Below are positions 1 through 6,212 of a DNA stretch of 6,212 nucleotides, one piece after another (the stretch's first letter is position 1; the number at the start of each line of letters is the position of its first letter). A model generated the notes under the pieces. The model was given only the letters and a program-made list of their open reading frames with translations, searched no databases and was not told where the DNA came from. The DNA comes from an uncultured Bacteroidota bacterium. Lineage in GTDB: Bacteria > Bacteroidota > Bacteroidia > Bacteroidales > F082. The stretch covers positions 1 through 6,212 of the forward strand of contig UQNO01000061.1 in assembly GCA_900542475.1 (NCBI GenBank), in the 5' to 3' direction. The position numbers and the translations under genes are program-made.

Positions 1-1
1 C

Positions 2-1108
2 GCGAATTATCTCAGCGACGACTTTATAGATACACATTTTGATTTCTACGGCAGACTTTTAAGCGGTCGCGAGGAGAACCGTCCGCGTTGGAAACGTGTC
101 ACCGCGACGGTAGATGGCGCCATGGGCGAGGCTCTCGGACAGCTTTATGTGGAGAAACACTTCCCGGCAGAAGCGAAGGCACGTATGGAAACACTGGTAC
201 AGAACCTCGTCACAGCCCTCGGACAGCGCATCGACATGGCTGAATGGATGACCGATGTCACCAAGGCAAACGCACACGAAAAGCTCTCGACACTTTTGGT
301 GAAGATTGGCTATCCGGAAAGATGGCGCGACTACAGCGGTCTGGAAATAAAAAACGACAGCTACTTCGACAATGTGATGCGCAGCAACGAGTTTGACGTG
401 GCTTATATGTTCAACAAAATAAACAAGCCTGTTGACCGCGACGAATGGGGCATGACACCTCAAACAGTCAACGCATACTACAACCCCACCACCAACGAGA
501 TTTGTTTTCCGGCGGCCATATTGCAGCCTCCGTTCTTCAACATGAACGCCGACGAGGCCGCCAACTACGGCGCCATTGGCGTGGTCATAGGTCATGAGTT
601 GACACACGGATACGACGACCAGGGCCGTCAGTATGACAAACACGGCAACCTCAACGACTGGTGGACAGAAGAAGACGCCGCAAATTTCGACAACAACAAA
701 CAAGTTCTCGTAGATGCGTTCAACAGCCGCGTCGCCGTTGACGACCCCGAACTCGGTCTCATTTACTGCAACGGAGAGTTGACATTAGGGGAAAACATCG
801 CTGACAACGGAGGCTTGCATGTGAGTTATCTCGCCATGCACAACGCCATGGCCAAAGGTCAGGTCAACGAAAACATGATGGACGGTTTCACTCCAGAGCA
901 ACGTTTTTTCCTTGCATACGCAGCAGTATGGGCACAGAATATCCGTCCGAAAGCGGCATTGCAACTCACACAGATAGATGTACACTCACTCGGACGCAAC
1001 CGCGTCAACGTGGCATTGCCACAGGTGACAGAGTTCATAGAAGCCTTCGACATCCAAGAAGGCGACGGCATGTGGCTCGCTCCAGAGAAACGTGTCGTTC
1101 TGTGGTGA
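2..1108 (+). CDS. pepO: M13 family zinc metallopeptidase (PepO/neprilysin-like), 5'-truncated by the window
   Basis: Endopeptidase that cleaves oligopeptides with a catalytic zinc, probably in the periplasm or envelope; the signal region lies outside the window. The frame is open from base 2, and the 40 codons before the ATG at 122 (reading ANYLSDDFIDTHFDFYGRLL and onward) are clearly M13-like, so 122 is an internal Met and not the start. All catalytic elements of the C-terminal domain are visible: substrate-binding NAYYNP (470-487), zinc motif HELTH (593-607), third-ligand motif ENIAD (791-805), and the late His and Arg of DVHSLGRNR (His at 983-985, Arg at 1001-1003), which match neprilysin His711 and Arg717 by their spacing. 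The end, MWLAPEKRVVLW, has the usual family tryptophan but lacks the cysteine seen in animal members, as is normal in bacteria. The 368 visible residues are a little over half of the family's roughly 670-690. The gene converges on the M16 gene across a shared hairpin. The family call is secure; the symbol is by family only. Confidence 0.95.
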   Translation, partial: ANYLSDDFIDTHFDFYGRLLSGREENRPRWKRVTATVDGAMGEALGQLYVEKHFPAEAKARMETLVQNLVTALGQRIDMAEWMTDVTKANAHEKLSTLLVKIGYPERWRDYSGLEIKNDSYFDNVMRSNEFDVAYMFNKINKPVDRDEWGMTPQTVNAYYNPTTNEICFPAAILQPPFFNMNADEAANYGAIGVVIGHELTHGYDDQGRQYDKHGNLNDWWTEEDAANFDNNKQVLVDAFNSRVAVDDPELGLIYCNGELTLGENIADNGGLHVSYLAMHNAMAKGQVNENMMDGFTPEQRFFLAYAAVWAQNIRPKAALQLTQIDVHSLGRNRVNVALPQVTEFIEAFDIQEGDGMWLAPEKRVVLW

Positions 1109-1126
1109 GACATTCGTCAATAATCA

Positions 1127-1168
1127 TAACAGCCGATAGCCGCCGAAATCGGCGGCTATCGGCTGTTA
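1127..1168. terminator. Probable bidirectional terminator hairpin between convergent genes
   Basis: Perfect inverted repeat: a 20-base left arm (1127-1146) and a 20-base right arm (1149-1168) around AA, with the core AGCCGATAGCCGCCGA. It begins 18 nt after the M13 stop and lies 12 nt past the M16 stop on the other strand, where a terminator shared by two convergent transcripts is expected. The stem is G/C-rich inside and A/T at its base. Neither side has a long uninterrupted U tract (ATATCCGAATTATT on the plus side, TGATTATTGACG on the minus side), so it is not a textbook intrinsic terminator. It could also protect 3' ends from exonucleases. Confidence 0.82.
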
Positions 1169-1180
1169 ATATCCGAATTA

Positions 1181-4102
1181 TTAGTATCCGAAAATCTCTT
1201 CAGTGTCAAGTTTCTTGATTTTACCCATCTTCTGAAGCGACTTCATGTCAAGTTCCTTCTCGTCGCCAAGAATAACGTAACGATACGGCTTGTTGGCGAT
1301 GTTTTCCTTCTCGAACTTCACAATATCTTGCAAAGTGATGTCAGGAATAGCGTTGTAAATCACCTCGTTGATGTCGTAGTCGATGCCGCGGTTTTGGGCG
1401 CCGAGCCATGCGTTGATGAGAGCGAACTTGGTGGTGCGCTGGCTTGCGAGACGCTTGGCGAGAGCCTCTTTAGCGATACCGAAAGCCTGCTCGCTCTCCG
1501 GCATCTCGTCTAAAATCTTGTTGAAATGATTGACAGCGTCCATCATCTTGTCGTTTTGCGTGATGATGTGTGTGAAGAAATATTCAGGTTGGTCTCTGAA
1601 AGAAGGCTCGACGTATGCGGCGTATGCGTTGTAAGCCAGACCACGCGCCTCGCGCATCTCCTGGAACACGATGGTGTTCATGCCGCCTCCGTAGTACTCG
1701 TTAAACAAAGCTATCACAGCGGCATCGTCGGGGTTCCAACAACGCATCTCGTTGTGAATCATACGCATATATATATTCTTTGCATTGTATGGAGCGATAA
1801 AAACCTCGTTTTCCGGTGTAGCCTGCATTTCATAATGCCTGCCTTCAGGAACATCAAGCAAATCTTTATTTGTAATATGGTTCTCGGTGACAATATTCGC
1901 CATCTCCTCCTCGCTCATCGGGCCGTAGTAAAGGACCGTGTGCTTGTAGTTCTTCAGGTTTTTAAGCAAATCCAAAAAATCCATCGGACACATGTCCCTC
2001 AAATCTTTGGCGGAAATCATATTGCGCAAAGGGTTGTATTCGCCATAAATACCATATTGGACGAGGGTGCTGAAGTTTCTGCTCTGGTTGAGTTTTGCAT
2101 TTAAACGGGATTTCTCAAGCATCTGTATTGCCATCTCTGTAACATCGGCATCAGGCTCGGCGTTCTGCATCACATGTTCAAGAAGAGCCAACGCCTCGCC
2201 CATGTTCTCACTCAAACCGTTGAGTGTCACCGTAGTAAAACGAGCACCCACAGATATACTGTAATCGCAGGCGAGTTTATAGAACTGCTGTTTTATTTCC
2301 TCGTTAGTCATCTTGTCGGTGCCGAGATAATCGAGTATCATGGCTGCATATCCGTATCTCAAATCGGCTTCTTCGCCGAAGTCATAGCGGAAATTAAGTA
2401 TGAAGCGGCCGTTTTCTTTGTTTTGGACGTATATATAAGGGAGGTTGGCGTCGGTTTCGCCGAATGTCAAGTCTTTTTTGAAATCGATGAAACGCGGCTG
2501 TATCGGAGGCACTGCGCTGTTCTGGATTTCGGTCACAAAATCGCTCACATTGTCACGGTTTGCCGGAATTGGCGTAATCTGCGGCTTGTCGATTTTCTTC
2601 AAGTTGGCGTCTTCTCCCTGACGTTTGTAAACCACCGCATAGTTGTCTTTGAAATGTCTGTTGGCAAAGTCCACAATATGTTCTTTTGTGATGCCCGAGA
2701 TGCGGTCGATATATCCAACTTGCTGGCTCCATGGTTTCTCGGTGATGAAAGCGTTGACATATTGGTTGGCGCGTGTGCTGTTGCGTTCCATCATGGTGTA
2801 ATATCTCAACTTATAGTTGTTGATAACTGACGGAATGAGGTCGTCAGAAAAGTCGCCGCTTTTGAGTTTCTCAATCTCTGCAAGAAGCAGGTCTCTCACC
2901 TCTTCGAGGCTCTGTCCCTCTTTCGGCGTGCCGCCCATGATGAGGCTCGAATAGTCATATTGCAACTGTGAGCCAGCCCATGCGTACAACATCTTCATTT
3001 GATTGTTGATGTCGAGGTCGATGAGGCCCGCCGTGCCATTGTAGAGAATCTCGCCAACGATGGAGAGGGTGTCGGCCTGCAATGAGTTCGCTCTGTCGAA
3101 ACGCCAGCCCATGATAATGTTTTCGGCTTCAAGACCATAGACCGTGGTGTCGCGGGGAGACGTGATGGGCTTCATTGCTGGAAACACCGGCTGCTTCACA
3201 TCGTCACCGGGCTGCCATGTGCCGAAATACTTGTCGATGATGGCTATAGCCTCATCAGGGTTGAAGTCACCCGCCATACAGATGGCGACATTATTGGGAC
3301 GATACCATTTGTTAAAATAGTTTTTGATATTGGTAATAGAAGGATTCTGCAAGTGTTGTTGCGTTCCTATTGTTGTCTGGGTACCGTAAGGGTGATTGGG
3401 ATAGAGCATTGCGTCCAGAGCCGCCCACATCTTACGTGAGTCCTTGGCGATGCCTATGTTATATTCCTCGTAAACAGCCTCAAGTTCGGTGTGGAAACCA
3501 CGCACGACCATGTGTTGGAAGCGGTCAGACTGAATCTTGGCCCAGTTTTCGATTTCATTTGAAGGTATATCCTCAATATAGCATGTCACGTCTGTCGAAG
3601 TGTAGGCGTTAGTGCCTTCTGCTCCTATTGTTGACATGAGTTTGTCGTATTCGTTAGGAATGAAGTACTGTGCCGCGAGCTGGCTCACCGAATCGATTTG
3701 GCGATATGCCGCGCGACGCTCCTCCGGGTCGGCGAGGGTGCGATAATTCTCGTAAAGGGCTTCGATTTCATCGAGATACGGCTTCTCCGCCTCATAGTCG
3801 GATGTCCCGAATTGTTCGGTGCCTTTGAACATGATATGCTCAAGGTAGTGTGCGAGGCCGGTGGTCTCGGCAGGGTCGTTTTTCGAGCCGGTTCGCACCG
3901 CGATGTAAGTCTGGACACGCGGCTCCTCCGTGTTGACACTCATATACACTTTCAGCCCGTTGTCTAAAGTGTAGATGCGGGTCTCCGTCGGGTCGCCCTT
4001 CACCGTTTCATATTTGTATTTGCTGCCACAAGAAGCAAATATCATTGCAATTACAGCGCAAATCACCAGCGCTGACAGTCTTTTGAGTTGTGTGTTTTTC
4101 AT
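1181..4102 (-). CDS. M16 (pitrilysin) family zinc peptidase, two-domain lipoprotein
   Basis: Predicted membrane-anchored peptidase for peptides or small unfolded proteins, 973 residues. The N-terminus has lysines/arginine, a hydrophobic stretch (about 10-22) and a lipobox ending FAS-Cys25, so signal peptidase II processing is expected. The residues after the cysteine (GSKYK) lack the acidic export signal of Bacteroidetes surface lipoproteins, so a periplasm-facing location is inferred. The N-terminal M16 domain carries the inverted zinc motif HYLEH (85-89, in LAHYLEHIMFKGTEQFGT) and Glu206/Glu213 in ELEAVYEEY, matching the E-x6-E of pitrilysin; Glu213 is the likely third ligand. The gap from His89 to Glu213 is 124 residues, about 45-50 longer than usual. 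The C-terminal half has a second M16-like fold without a zinc motif but with the Arg...Tyr signature in EMREARGLAY (815-824). One chain therefore supplies both halves of the clamshell. The start is only 21 bp past the sialidase stop, so it is probably the last gene of the operon. No clear Shine-Dalgarno sequence precedes the ATG, which is normal for Bacteroidota. The physiological substrate is unknown. Confidence 0.95.
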   Translation of the reverse strand: MKNTQLKRLSALVICAVIAMIFASCGSKYKYETVKGDPTETRIYTLDNGLKVYMSVNTEEPRVQTYIAVRTGSKNDPAETTGLAHYLEHIMFKGTEQFGTSDYEAEKPYLDEIEALYENYRTLADPEERRAAYRQIDSVSQLAAQYFIPNEYDKLMSTIGAEGTNAYTSTDVTCYIEDIPSNEIENWAKIQSDRFQHMVVRGFHTELEAVYEEYNIGIAKDSRKMWAALDAMLYPNHPYGTQTTIGTQQHLQNPSITNIKNYFNKWYRPNNVAICMAGDFNPDEAIAIIDKYFGTWQPGDDVKQPVFPAMKPITSPRDTTVYGLEAENIIMGWRFDRANSLQADTLSIVGEILYNGTAGLIDLDINNQMKMLYAWAGSQLQYDYSSLIMGGTPKEGQSLEEVRDLLLAEIEKLKSGDFSDDLIPSVINNYKLRYYTMMERNSTRANQYVNAFITEKPWSQQVGYIDRISGITKEHIVDFANRHFKDNYAVVYKRQGEDANLKKIDKPQITPIPANRDNVSDFVTEIQNSAVPPIQPRFIDFKKDLTFGETDANLPYIYVQNKENGRFILNFRYDFGEEADLRYGYAAMILDYLGTDKMTNEEIKQQFYKLACDYSISVGARFTTVTLNGLSENMGEALALLEHVMQNAEPDADVTEMAIQMLEKSRLNAKLNQSRNFSTLVQYGIYGEYNPLRNMISAKDLRDMCPMDFLDLLKNLKNYKHTVLYYGPMSEEEMANIVTENHITNKDLLDVPEGRHYEMQATPENEVFIAPYNAKNIYMRMIHNEMRCWNPDDAAVIALFNEYYGGGMNTIVFQEMREARGLAYNAYAAYVEPSFRDQPEYFFTHIITQNDKMMDAVNHFNKILDEMPESEQAFGIAKEALAKRLASQRTTKFALINAWLGAQNRGIDYDINEVIYNAIPDITLQDIVKFEKENIANKPYRYVILGDEKELDMKSLQKMGKIKKLDTEEIFGY

Positions 4103-4123
4103 CTTTTATGATTTTTGAATGTT

Positions 4124-5521
4124 TTACTTTACAAATCTACCATGCTTCTTATGTCCTTTAACGTCTTTGGTTTCAACGAGATAGACACCCGACGGAAAGT
4201 CGGCGACATTTATTTGTACTTTTGAAGACGTTGACACCGATTTTTTCTTCACGAGACGGCCTTGTGCATCGAAAATCCTTATTTTCCTGATATTGTCGGC
4301 TTCAATCATGATAAATGACGATGCCAAGACCGGATAAATTTTCAGTGCGTTGTCGGGATTGTTTTCAGAAATCCCGTCAAATCCGTATGTGTCGTCACCA
4401 TTGGTAAGCCATTCTATGCTGAAGTTATAGAAAACCGTTGAATATCCTGACACGCCGCTTGGGTCTTCTTCTACGTAAAGTCCTATTGTACCGTCGGGAA
4501 GGACGCATAACGAGGAATATGCCGAGTTGTAAGGCACTATGGTCTTGCTCACCGGCCATGTCAGACCTTCGTCGTAACTCACATATACAGTGACATCTTT
4601 GCGTTGCGTCCCTTTTGGAACGGAATGCAGCAGACGGTTCTTGTTATGTCCTTGACTTACTGAAGTATAGCGAATGACATCTCCATTGCATGCCGGTGCC
4701 GTGATGTCATTCCATGTCGATGTCGTTGGCTGCCATGTCTTGCCTCCGTCTTCGGAAATATTGTATCTTCGTTTACCTGAATGCCTGATACTCATCAAGA
4801 TACGACCATCGACAAGTTCTGTCACTTTAGCCTCGTCACCGTTGGTTGAGGCGCGGCCTGACACCTGCCAGGTGAGCCCGTTGTCGTCGGAATAGACCGC
4901 ATAGTTGTTAAGCGACTGCGCCGCTCCTTCGCGTATTGCCGCCACAAACATGATACGTCCCGAAGATGTGAGGAGTCCGTTGCCTGAACCGAAAAACGAG
5001 GCTTGCCATGTCTGATGTTCCGGAATGACACAATTGTCCCCGAAGATAAAATGCGTGATGTCTTCAGGCTCGGTCCAAGTCTGACCATTGTCATAACTAT
5101 ATGACTTATAAGACCTTATAGGGTTCGATGGGGTTGAAGACCACAAGCCAGGACCACCGACGAACACGGCGACGAGACCGTTCTCGTCGTTGCTCCATGC
5201 CAAGGCGCAGTCTCCGAAGCCGTGGTTTATGCCTGTGCCTTGCGCTATGGTGTATGGCTCGCTCCAGGTGCGCCCTCCGTCGGTGCTTCTGTTGCATACG
5301 ATGTCAATATCTTGCGGAAGGTCGCCTTCGTTGTATTTACGTTTGTCGGTAACAGCGACCACAGAGCCGTCTTTTGCGGTGATGACAGCCGGAATACGGT
5401 AGTTGGCAGAGCCGTAGTCGCCGGGATGGTAAAGCTCGGTACGCGTGAACAAAGTGTCGTTTTGCGCATTGACCGCGAGCGTCGAAATCATCAAAATTGA
5501 AAATGCGAGAAACCTTTTCAT
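4124..5521 (-). CDS. nanH: Secreted exo-alpha-sialidase (GH33-type) with T9SS sorting domain
   Basis: Releases terminal sialic acids from host glycoconjugates, outside the cell. The 465-residue precursor has a signal peptide (about 1-19, MKRFLAFSILMISTLAVNA). A six-bladed propeller is indicated by the YRIP motif (41-44) and five Asp boxes of the S-x-D-x-G-x-T-W type: about 79-86, 142-149, 211-218, 256-263 and 315-322. By spacing against NanI and human NEU2, the catalytic set looks complete: Arg42, Arg246 and Arg307 (carboxylate triad), Asp67 (acid/base), Tyr336 (nucleophile, in SAYSSL) and Glu230 (its partner). Glu350 or Glu351 may position Arg42. Residues about 390-465 form a Por secretion tail: strands around IRKIRIFDAQGRLVKK, then FPSGVYLVE and a basic end HGRFVK. 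This implies export by type IX secretion and release or surface attachment. The start overlaps the upstream stop (ATGA), giving the signal peptide a natural beginning. Sialidase activity is well supported; linkage preference cannot be read. The symbol follows common usage for bacterial sialidases. Confidence 0.93.
   Translation of the reverse strand: MKRFLAFSILMISTLAVNAQNDTLFTRTELYHPGDYGSANYRIPAVITAKDGSVVAVTDKRKYNEGDLPQDIDIVCNRSTDGGRTWSEPYTIAQGTGINHGFGDCALAWSNDENGLVAVFVGGPGLWSSTPSNPIRSYKSYSYDNGQTWTEPEDITHFIFGDNCVIPEHQTWQASFFGSGNGLLTSSGRIMFVAAIREGAAQSLNNYAVYSDDNGLTWQVSGRASTNGDEAKVTELVDGRILMSIRHSGKRRYNISEDGGKTWQPTTSTWNDITAPACNGDVIRYTSVSQGHNKNRLLHSVPKGTQRKDVTVYVSYDEGLTWPVSKTIVPYNSAYSSLCVLPDGTIGLYVEEDPSGVSGYSTVFYNFSIEWLTNGDDTYGFDGISENNPDNALKIYPVLASSFIMIEADNIRKIRIFDAQGRLVKKKSVSTSSKVQINVADFPSGVYLVETKDVKGHKKHGRFVK
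4132..4139 (-). promoter_or_regulatory. Possible internal -7 promoter element for the M16 gene
   Basis: On the minus strand this reads TAGATTTG, matching the Bacteroides -7 consensus TAnnTTTG. It lies in the last codons of the sialidase gene and would place a transcript start about 25 nt before the M16 ATG. No good -33 TTTG is seen at the proper distance upstream, and a six-base match can occur by chance in a window of this size. It may give the M16 gene extra transcription independent of the operon. Confidence 0.25.
5518..5521 (-). other. ATGA stop/start overlap coupling peroxiredoxin and sialidase
   Basis: On the minus strand the sialidase ATG (5521-5519) and the peroxiredoxin TGA (5520-5518) share bases in the tetranucleotide ATGA. 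Such overlaps normally mean co-transcription and often translational coupling by re-initiating ribosomes. The bases before the ATG (TATTGGAAAA) offer only a weak GGA-type ribosome contact, so coupling could matter here. Confidence 0.85.
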
Positions 5522-5967
5522 TTTTCCAATATTTGAGCACTGTGGTTTTTAGTATCGACTTTGCCGATGGCATCAATGACGACGCCGTTTTCATCAATAA
5601 CATAAGTTGTTCTTAAAGTTCCCTCTGTCACCTTGCCGTACATTTTCTTTTCGCCCCAAGCCTCGTATGCCTTGAGAATGGAGAGGTCTGTGTCGGCTAT
5701 GAGATGAAACGGCAGATTATATTTTGCGATGAATTTCTGGTGCGAGGCAGCACTGTCGCGACTGACTCCTATCACATTGTAGCCCAATGCGATAAAGCGT
5801 TCGTAGTTATCTCTCAAGTCGCACGCCTCGGCCGTGCAGCCAGGAGTGCTGTCTTTAGGATAAAAATATAAAACAAGCTTCTTTCCCGCGAAATCACTCG
5901 ACTTCACGACATTTCCGTTTTCATCTACACCCTCGAAATAAGGGGCTTTTTGACCTATTGCTAACAT
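5518..5967 (-). CDS. bcp: Thioredoxin-dependent thiol peroxidase (Bcp/PrxQ peroxiredoxin)
   Basis: Cytoplasmic peroxiredoxin that reduces hydrogen peroxide and organic hydroperoxides, with thioredoxin as the usual electron donor. The 149 residues match the normal Bcp length of about 150. The active site YFYPKDSTPGCTAEAC holds Pro37, Thr41 and the peroxidatic Cys44 (P-x3-T-x2-C). Cys49, five residues later, is the likely resolving cysteine, the helix-alpha-2 arrangement of atypical two-Cys Bcp/PrxQ enzymes. Arg119 in TLRTTYVID supplies the conserved active-site arginine. No signal peptide is present. The ATG at 5967 gives the expected start MLAIGQKAPYF; the sequence before it is A/T-rich with no evident Shine-Dalgarno sequence. 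It is the first gene of the leftward set and overlaps the sialidase start by four bases. A -7 element about 100 nt upstream probably drives the set; no OxyR-type site was recognised. Confidence 0.97.
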   Translation of the reverse strand: MLAIGQKAPYFEGVDENGNVVKSSDFAGKKLVLYFYPKDSTPGCTAEACDLRDNYERFIALGYNVIGVSRDSAASHQKFIAKYNLPFHLIADTDLSILKAYEAWGEKKMYGKVTEGTLRTTYVIDENGVVIDAIGKVDTKNHSAQILEK

Positions 5968-6212
5968 GATTTGGATATTTTAAAAAGTTTTTAACGCATT
6001 TGTTTCAGATGTATAAAAAAAATATTTTTTCTGTTTAAGGATTTCATATCTTTTAATTTTTATACAATCGCAAAGATACAAAAAAATCTGAAATCATGAC
6101 ACCGACTTATAAAAATTGTTGTTTCCACTTAATTGATTTTTGTGCGAAATCAGTTTGTTTAGAGTGATTATCATACTGTAAAAGAACAAAGGTCATGAAT
6201 TTGCGGTTTGTC
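5968..6212. other. A/T-rich intergenic leader upstream of bcp
   Basis: No convincing gene lies in these 245 bases. Visible elements are: a perfect A/T palindrome AAAAAATATTTTTT (6017-6030) inside the presumed bcp leader; a -7 promoter match (6071-6078, minus strand); an inverted pair TTTCAGAT (6003-6010) and ATCTGAAA (6086-6093) flanking the presumed start region; and a TCATGAC/GTCATGA pair (6094-6100 and 6192-6198). A plus-strand ATG at 6195 (MNLRFV, cut by the window edge) could begin a divergent gene, but six codons cannot support that. Confidence 0.5.
6071..6078 (-). promoter_or_regulatory. Probable Bacteroides-type -7 promoter element for the bcp operon
   Basis: On the minus strand this reads TATCTTTG, an exact match to the Bacteroidota primary-sigma -7 consensus TAnnTTTG. 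It sits in the only long intergenic stretch upstream of bcp, facing it, and would give a leader of roughly 95-100 nt. The -33 region (around 6098-6102) is a poor match to TTTG (it reads TGTC), so the promoter may be weak or assisted by an activator. Confidence 0.6.

Noticed and set aside
122..124. ATG at 122 as the start of the M13 gene
   Set aside because: The same frame is open to base 2 and the upstream codons encode typical M13 sequence, so the gene starts outside the window.
59..703. Long open frame (214 codons) antisense to the M13 gene
   Set aside because: It runs opposite a strongly recognised M13 coding region; the translation is Val/Cys/His-rich with no domain-like pattern, a codon-bias shadow.
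1170..1192. Direct repeat TATCCGAA at 1170-1177 and 1185-1192
   Set aside because: Only 8 bases, with the second copy inside the last M16 codons; likely coincidence.
1526..2830. Two long plus-strand open frames (about 192 and 218 codons) opposite the M16 gene
   Set aside because: They mirror the M16 codons, show no recognisable motif or upstream signals, and overlap a protein whose reading frame is clearly real throughout.
6017..6030. A/T palindrome AAAAAATATTTTTT as a terminator
   Set aside because: No G/C pairs in the stem and it lies in the presumed 5' leader of bcp, not after a gene; a stable terminator hairpin is unlikely.
6195..6212. Possible start of a divergent plus-strand gene (MNLRFV)
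   Set aside because: Only six codons are visible; the upstream AAAGG is too close to the ATG for a good ribosome site, and no plus-strand TAnnTTTG was seen near it.

Overview
The window looks like chromosomal DNA of a Bacteroidota bacterium, probably order Bacteroidales. The signs are: a secreted enzyme ending in a Por-type (type IX secretion) sorting domain; start codons without clear Shine-Dalgarno sequences behind A/T-rich leaders; a match to the Bacteroides-type -7 promoter element (TAnnTTTG) upstream of the leftward gene set; and an M16 protease of the large lipoprotein form I recall from Bacteroidetes genomes. The exact genus cannot be read from the sequence.

Layout. Positions 2-1108 (+) hold the C-terminal 368 residues of an M13 (neprilysin/PepO-type) zinc metallopeptidase whose 5' end lies outside the window. 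Positions 1109-1180 are a short convergent gap dominated by a hairpin with perfect 20-bp arms (1127-1168), most likely a shared bidirectional terminator. Positions 1181-5967 (-) hold three tightly packed genes, transcribed right to left: a Bcp-type peroxiredoxin (5518-5967), a secreted exo-alpha-sialidase with a T9SS sorting domain (4124-5521), and a two-domain M16 zinc protease lipoprotein (1181-4102). The peroxiredoxin stop and sialidase start overlap as ATGA, and only 21 bp separate the sialidase from the M16 gene, so the three are probably co-transcribed. Positions 5968-6212 are an A/T-rich leader and promoter region with a good -7 element at 6071-6078.

How the genes relate. Three of the four products are predicted to work outside the cytoplasm: the sialidase at the cell surface or in the medium, the M16 protease as a membrane-anchored lipoprotein, and the M13 protease probably in the periplasm or envelope. 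A plausible reading is host-glycoprotein foraging, with sialic acid removed from glycans and the peptides then degraded. The peroxiredoxin is cytoplasmic and does not obviously fit; its linkage may only be transcriptional convenience. No sialic acid transport or catabolism genes are visible here. I see no RNA gene, mobile element, CRISPR array or convincing new system. The most notable points are the very symmetrical terminator, the coupled peroxiredoxin/sialidase pair, the divergent sorting-domain motif, and a lengthened linker between the M16 zinc ligands.
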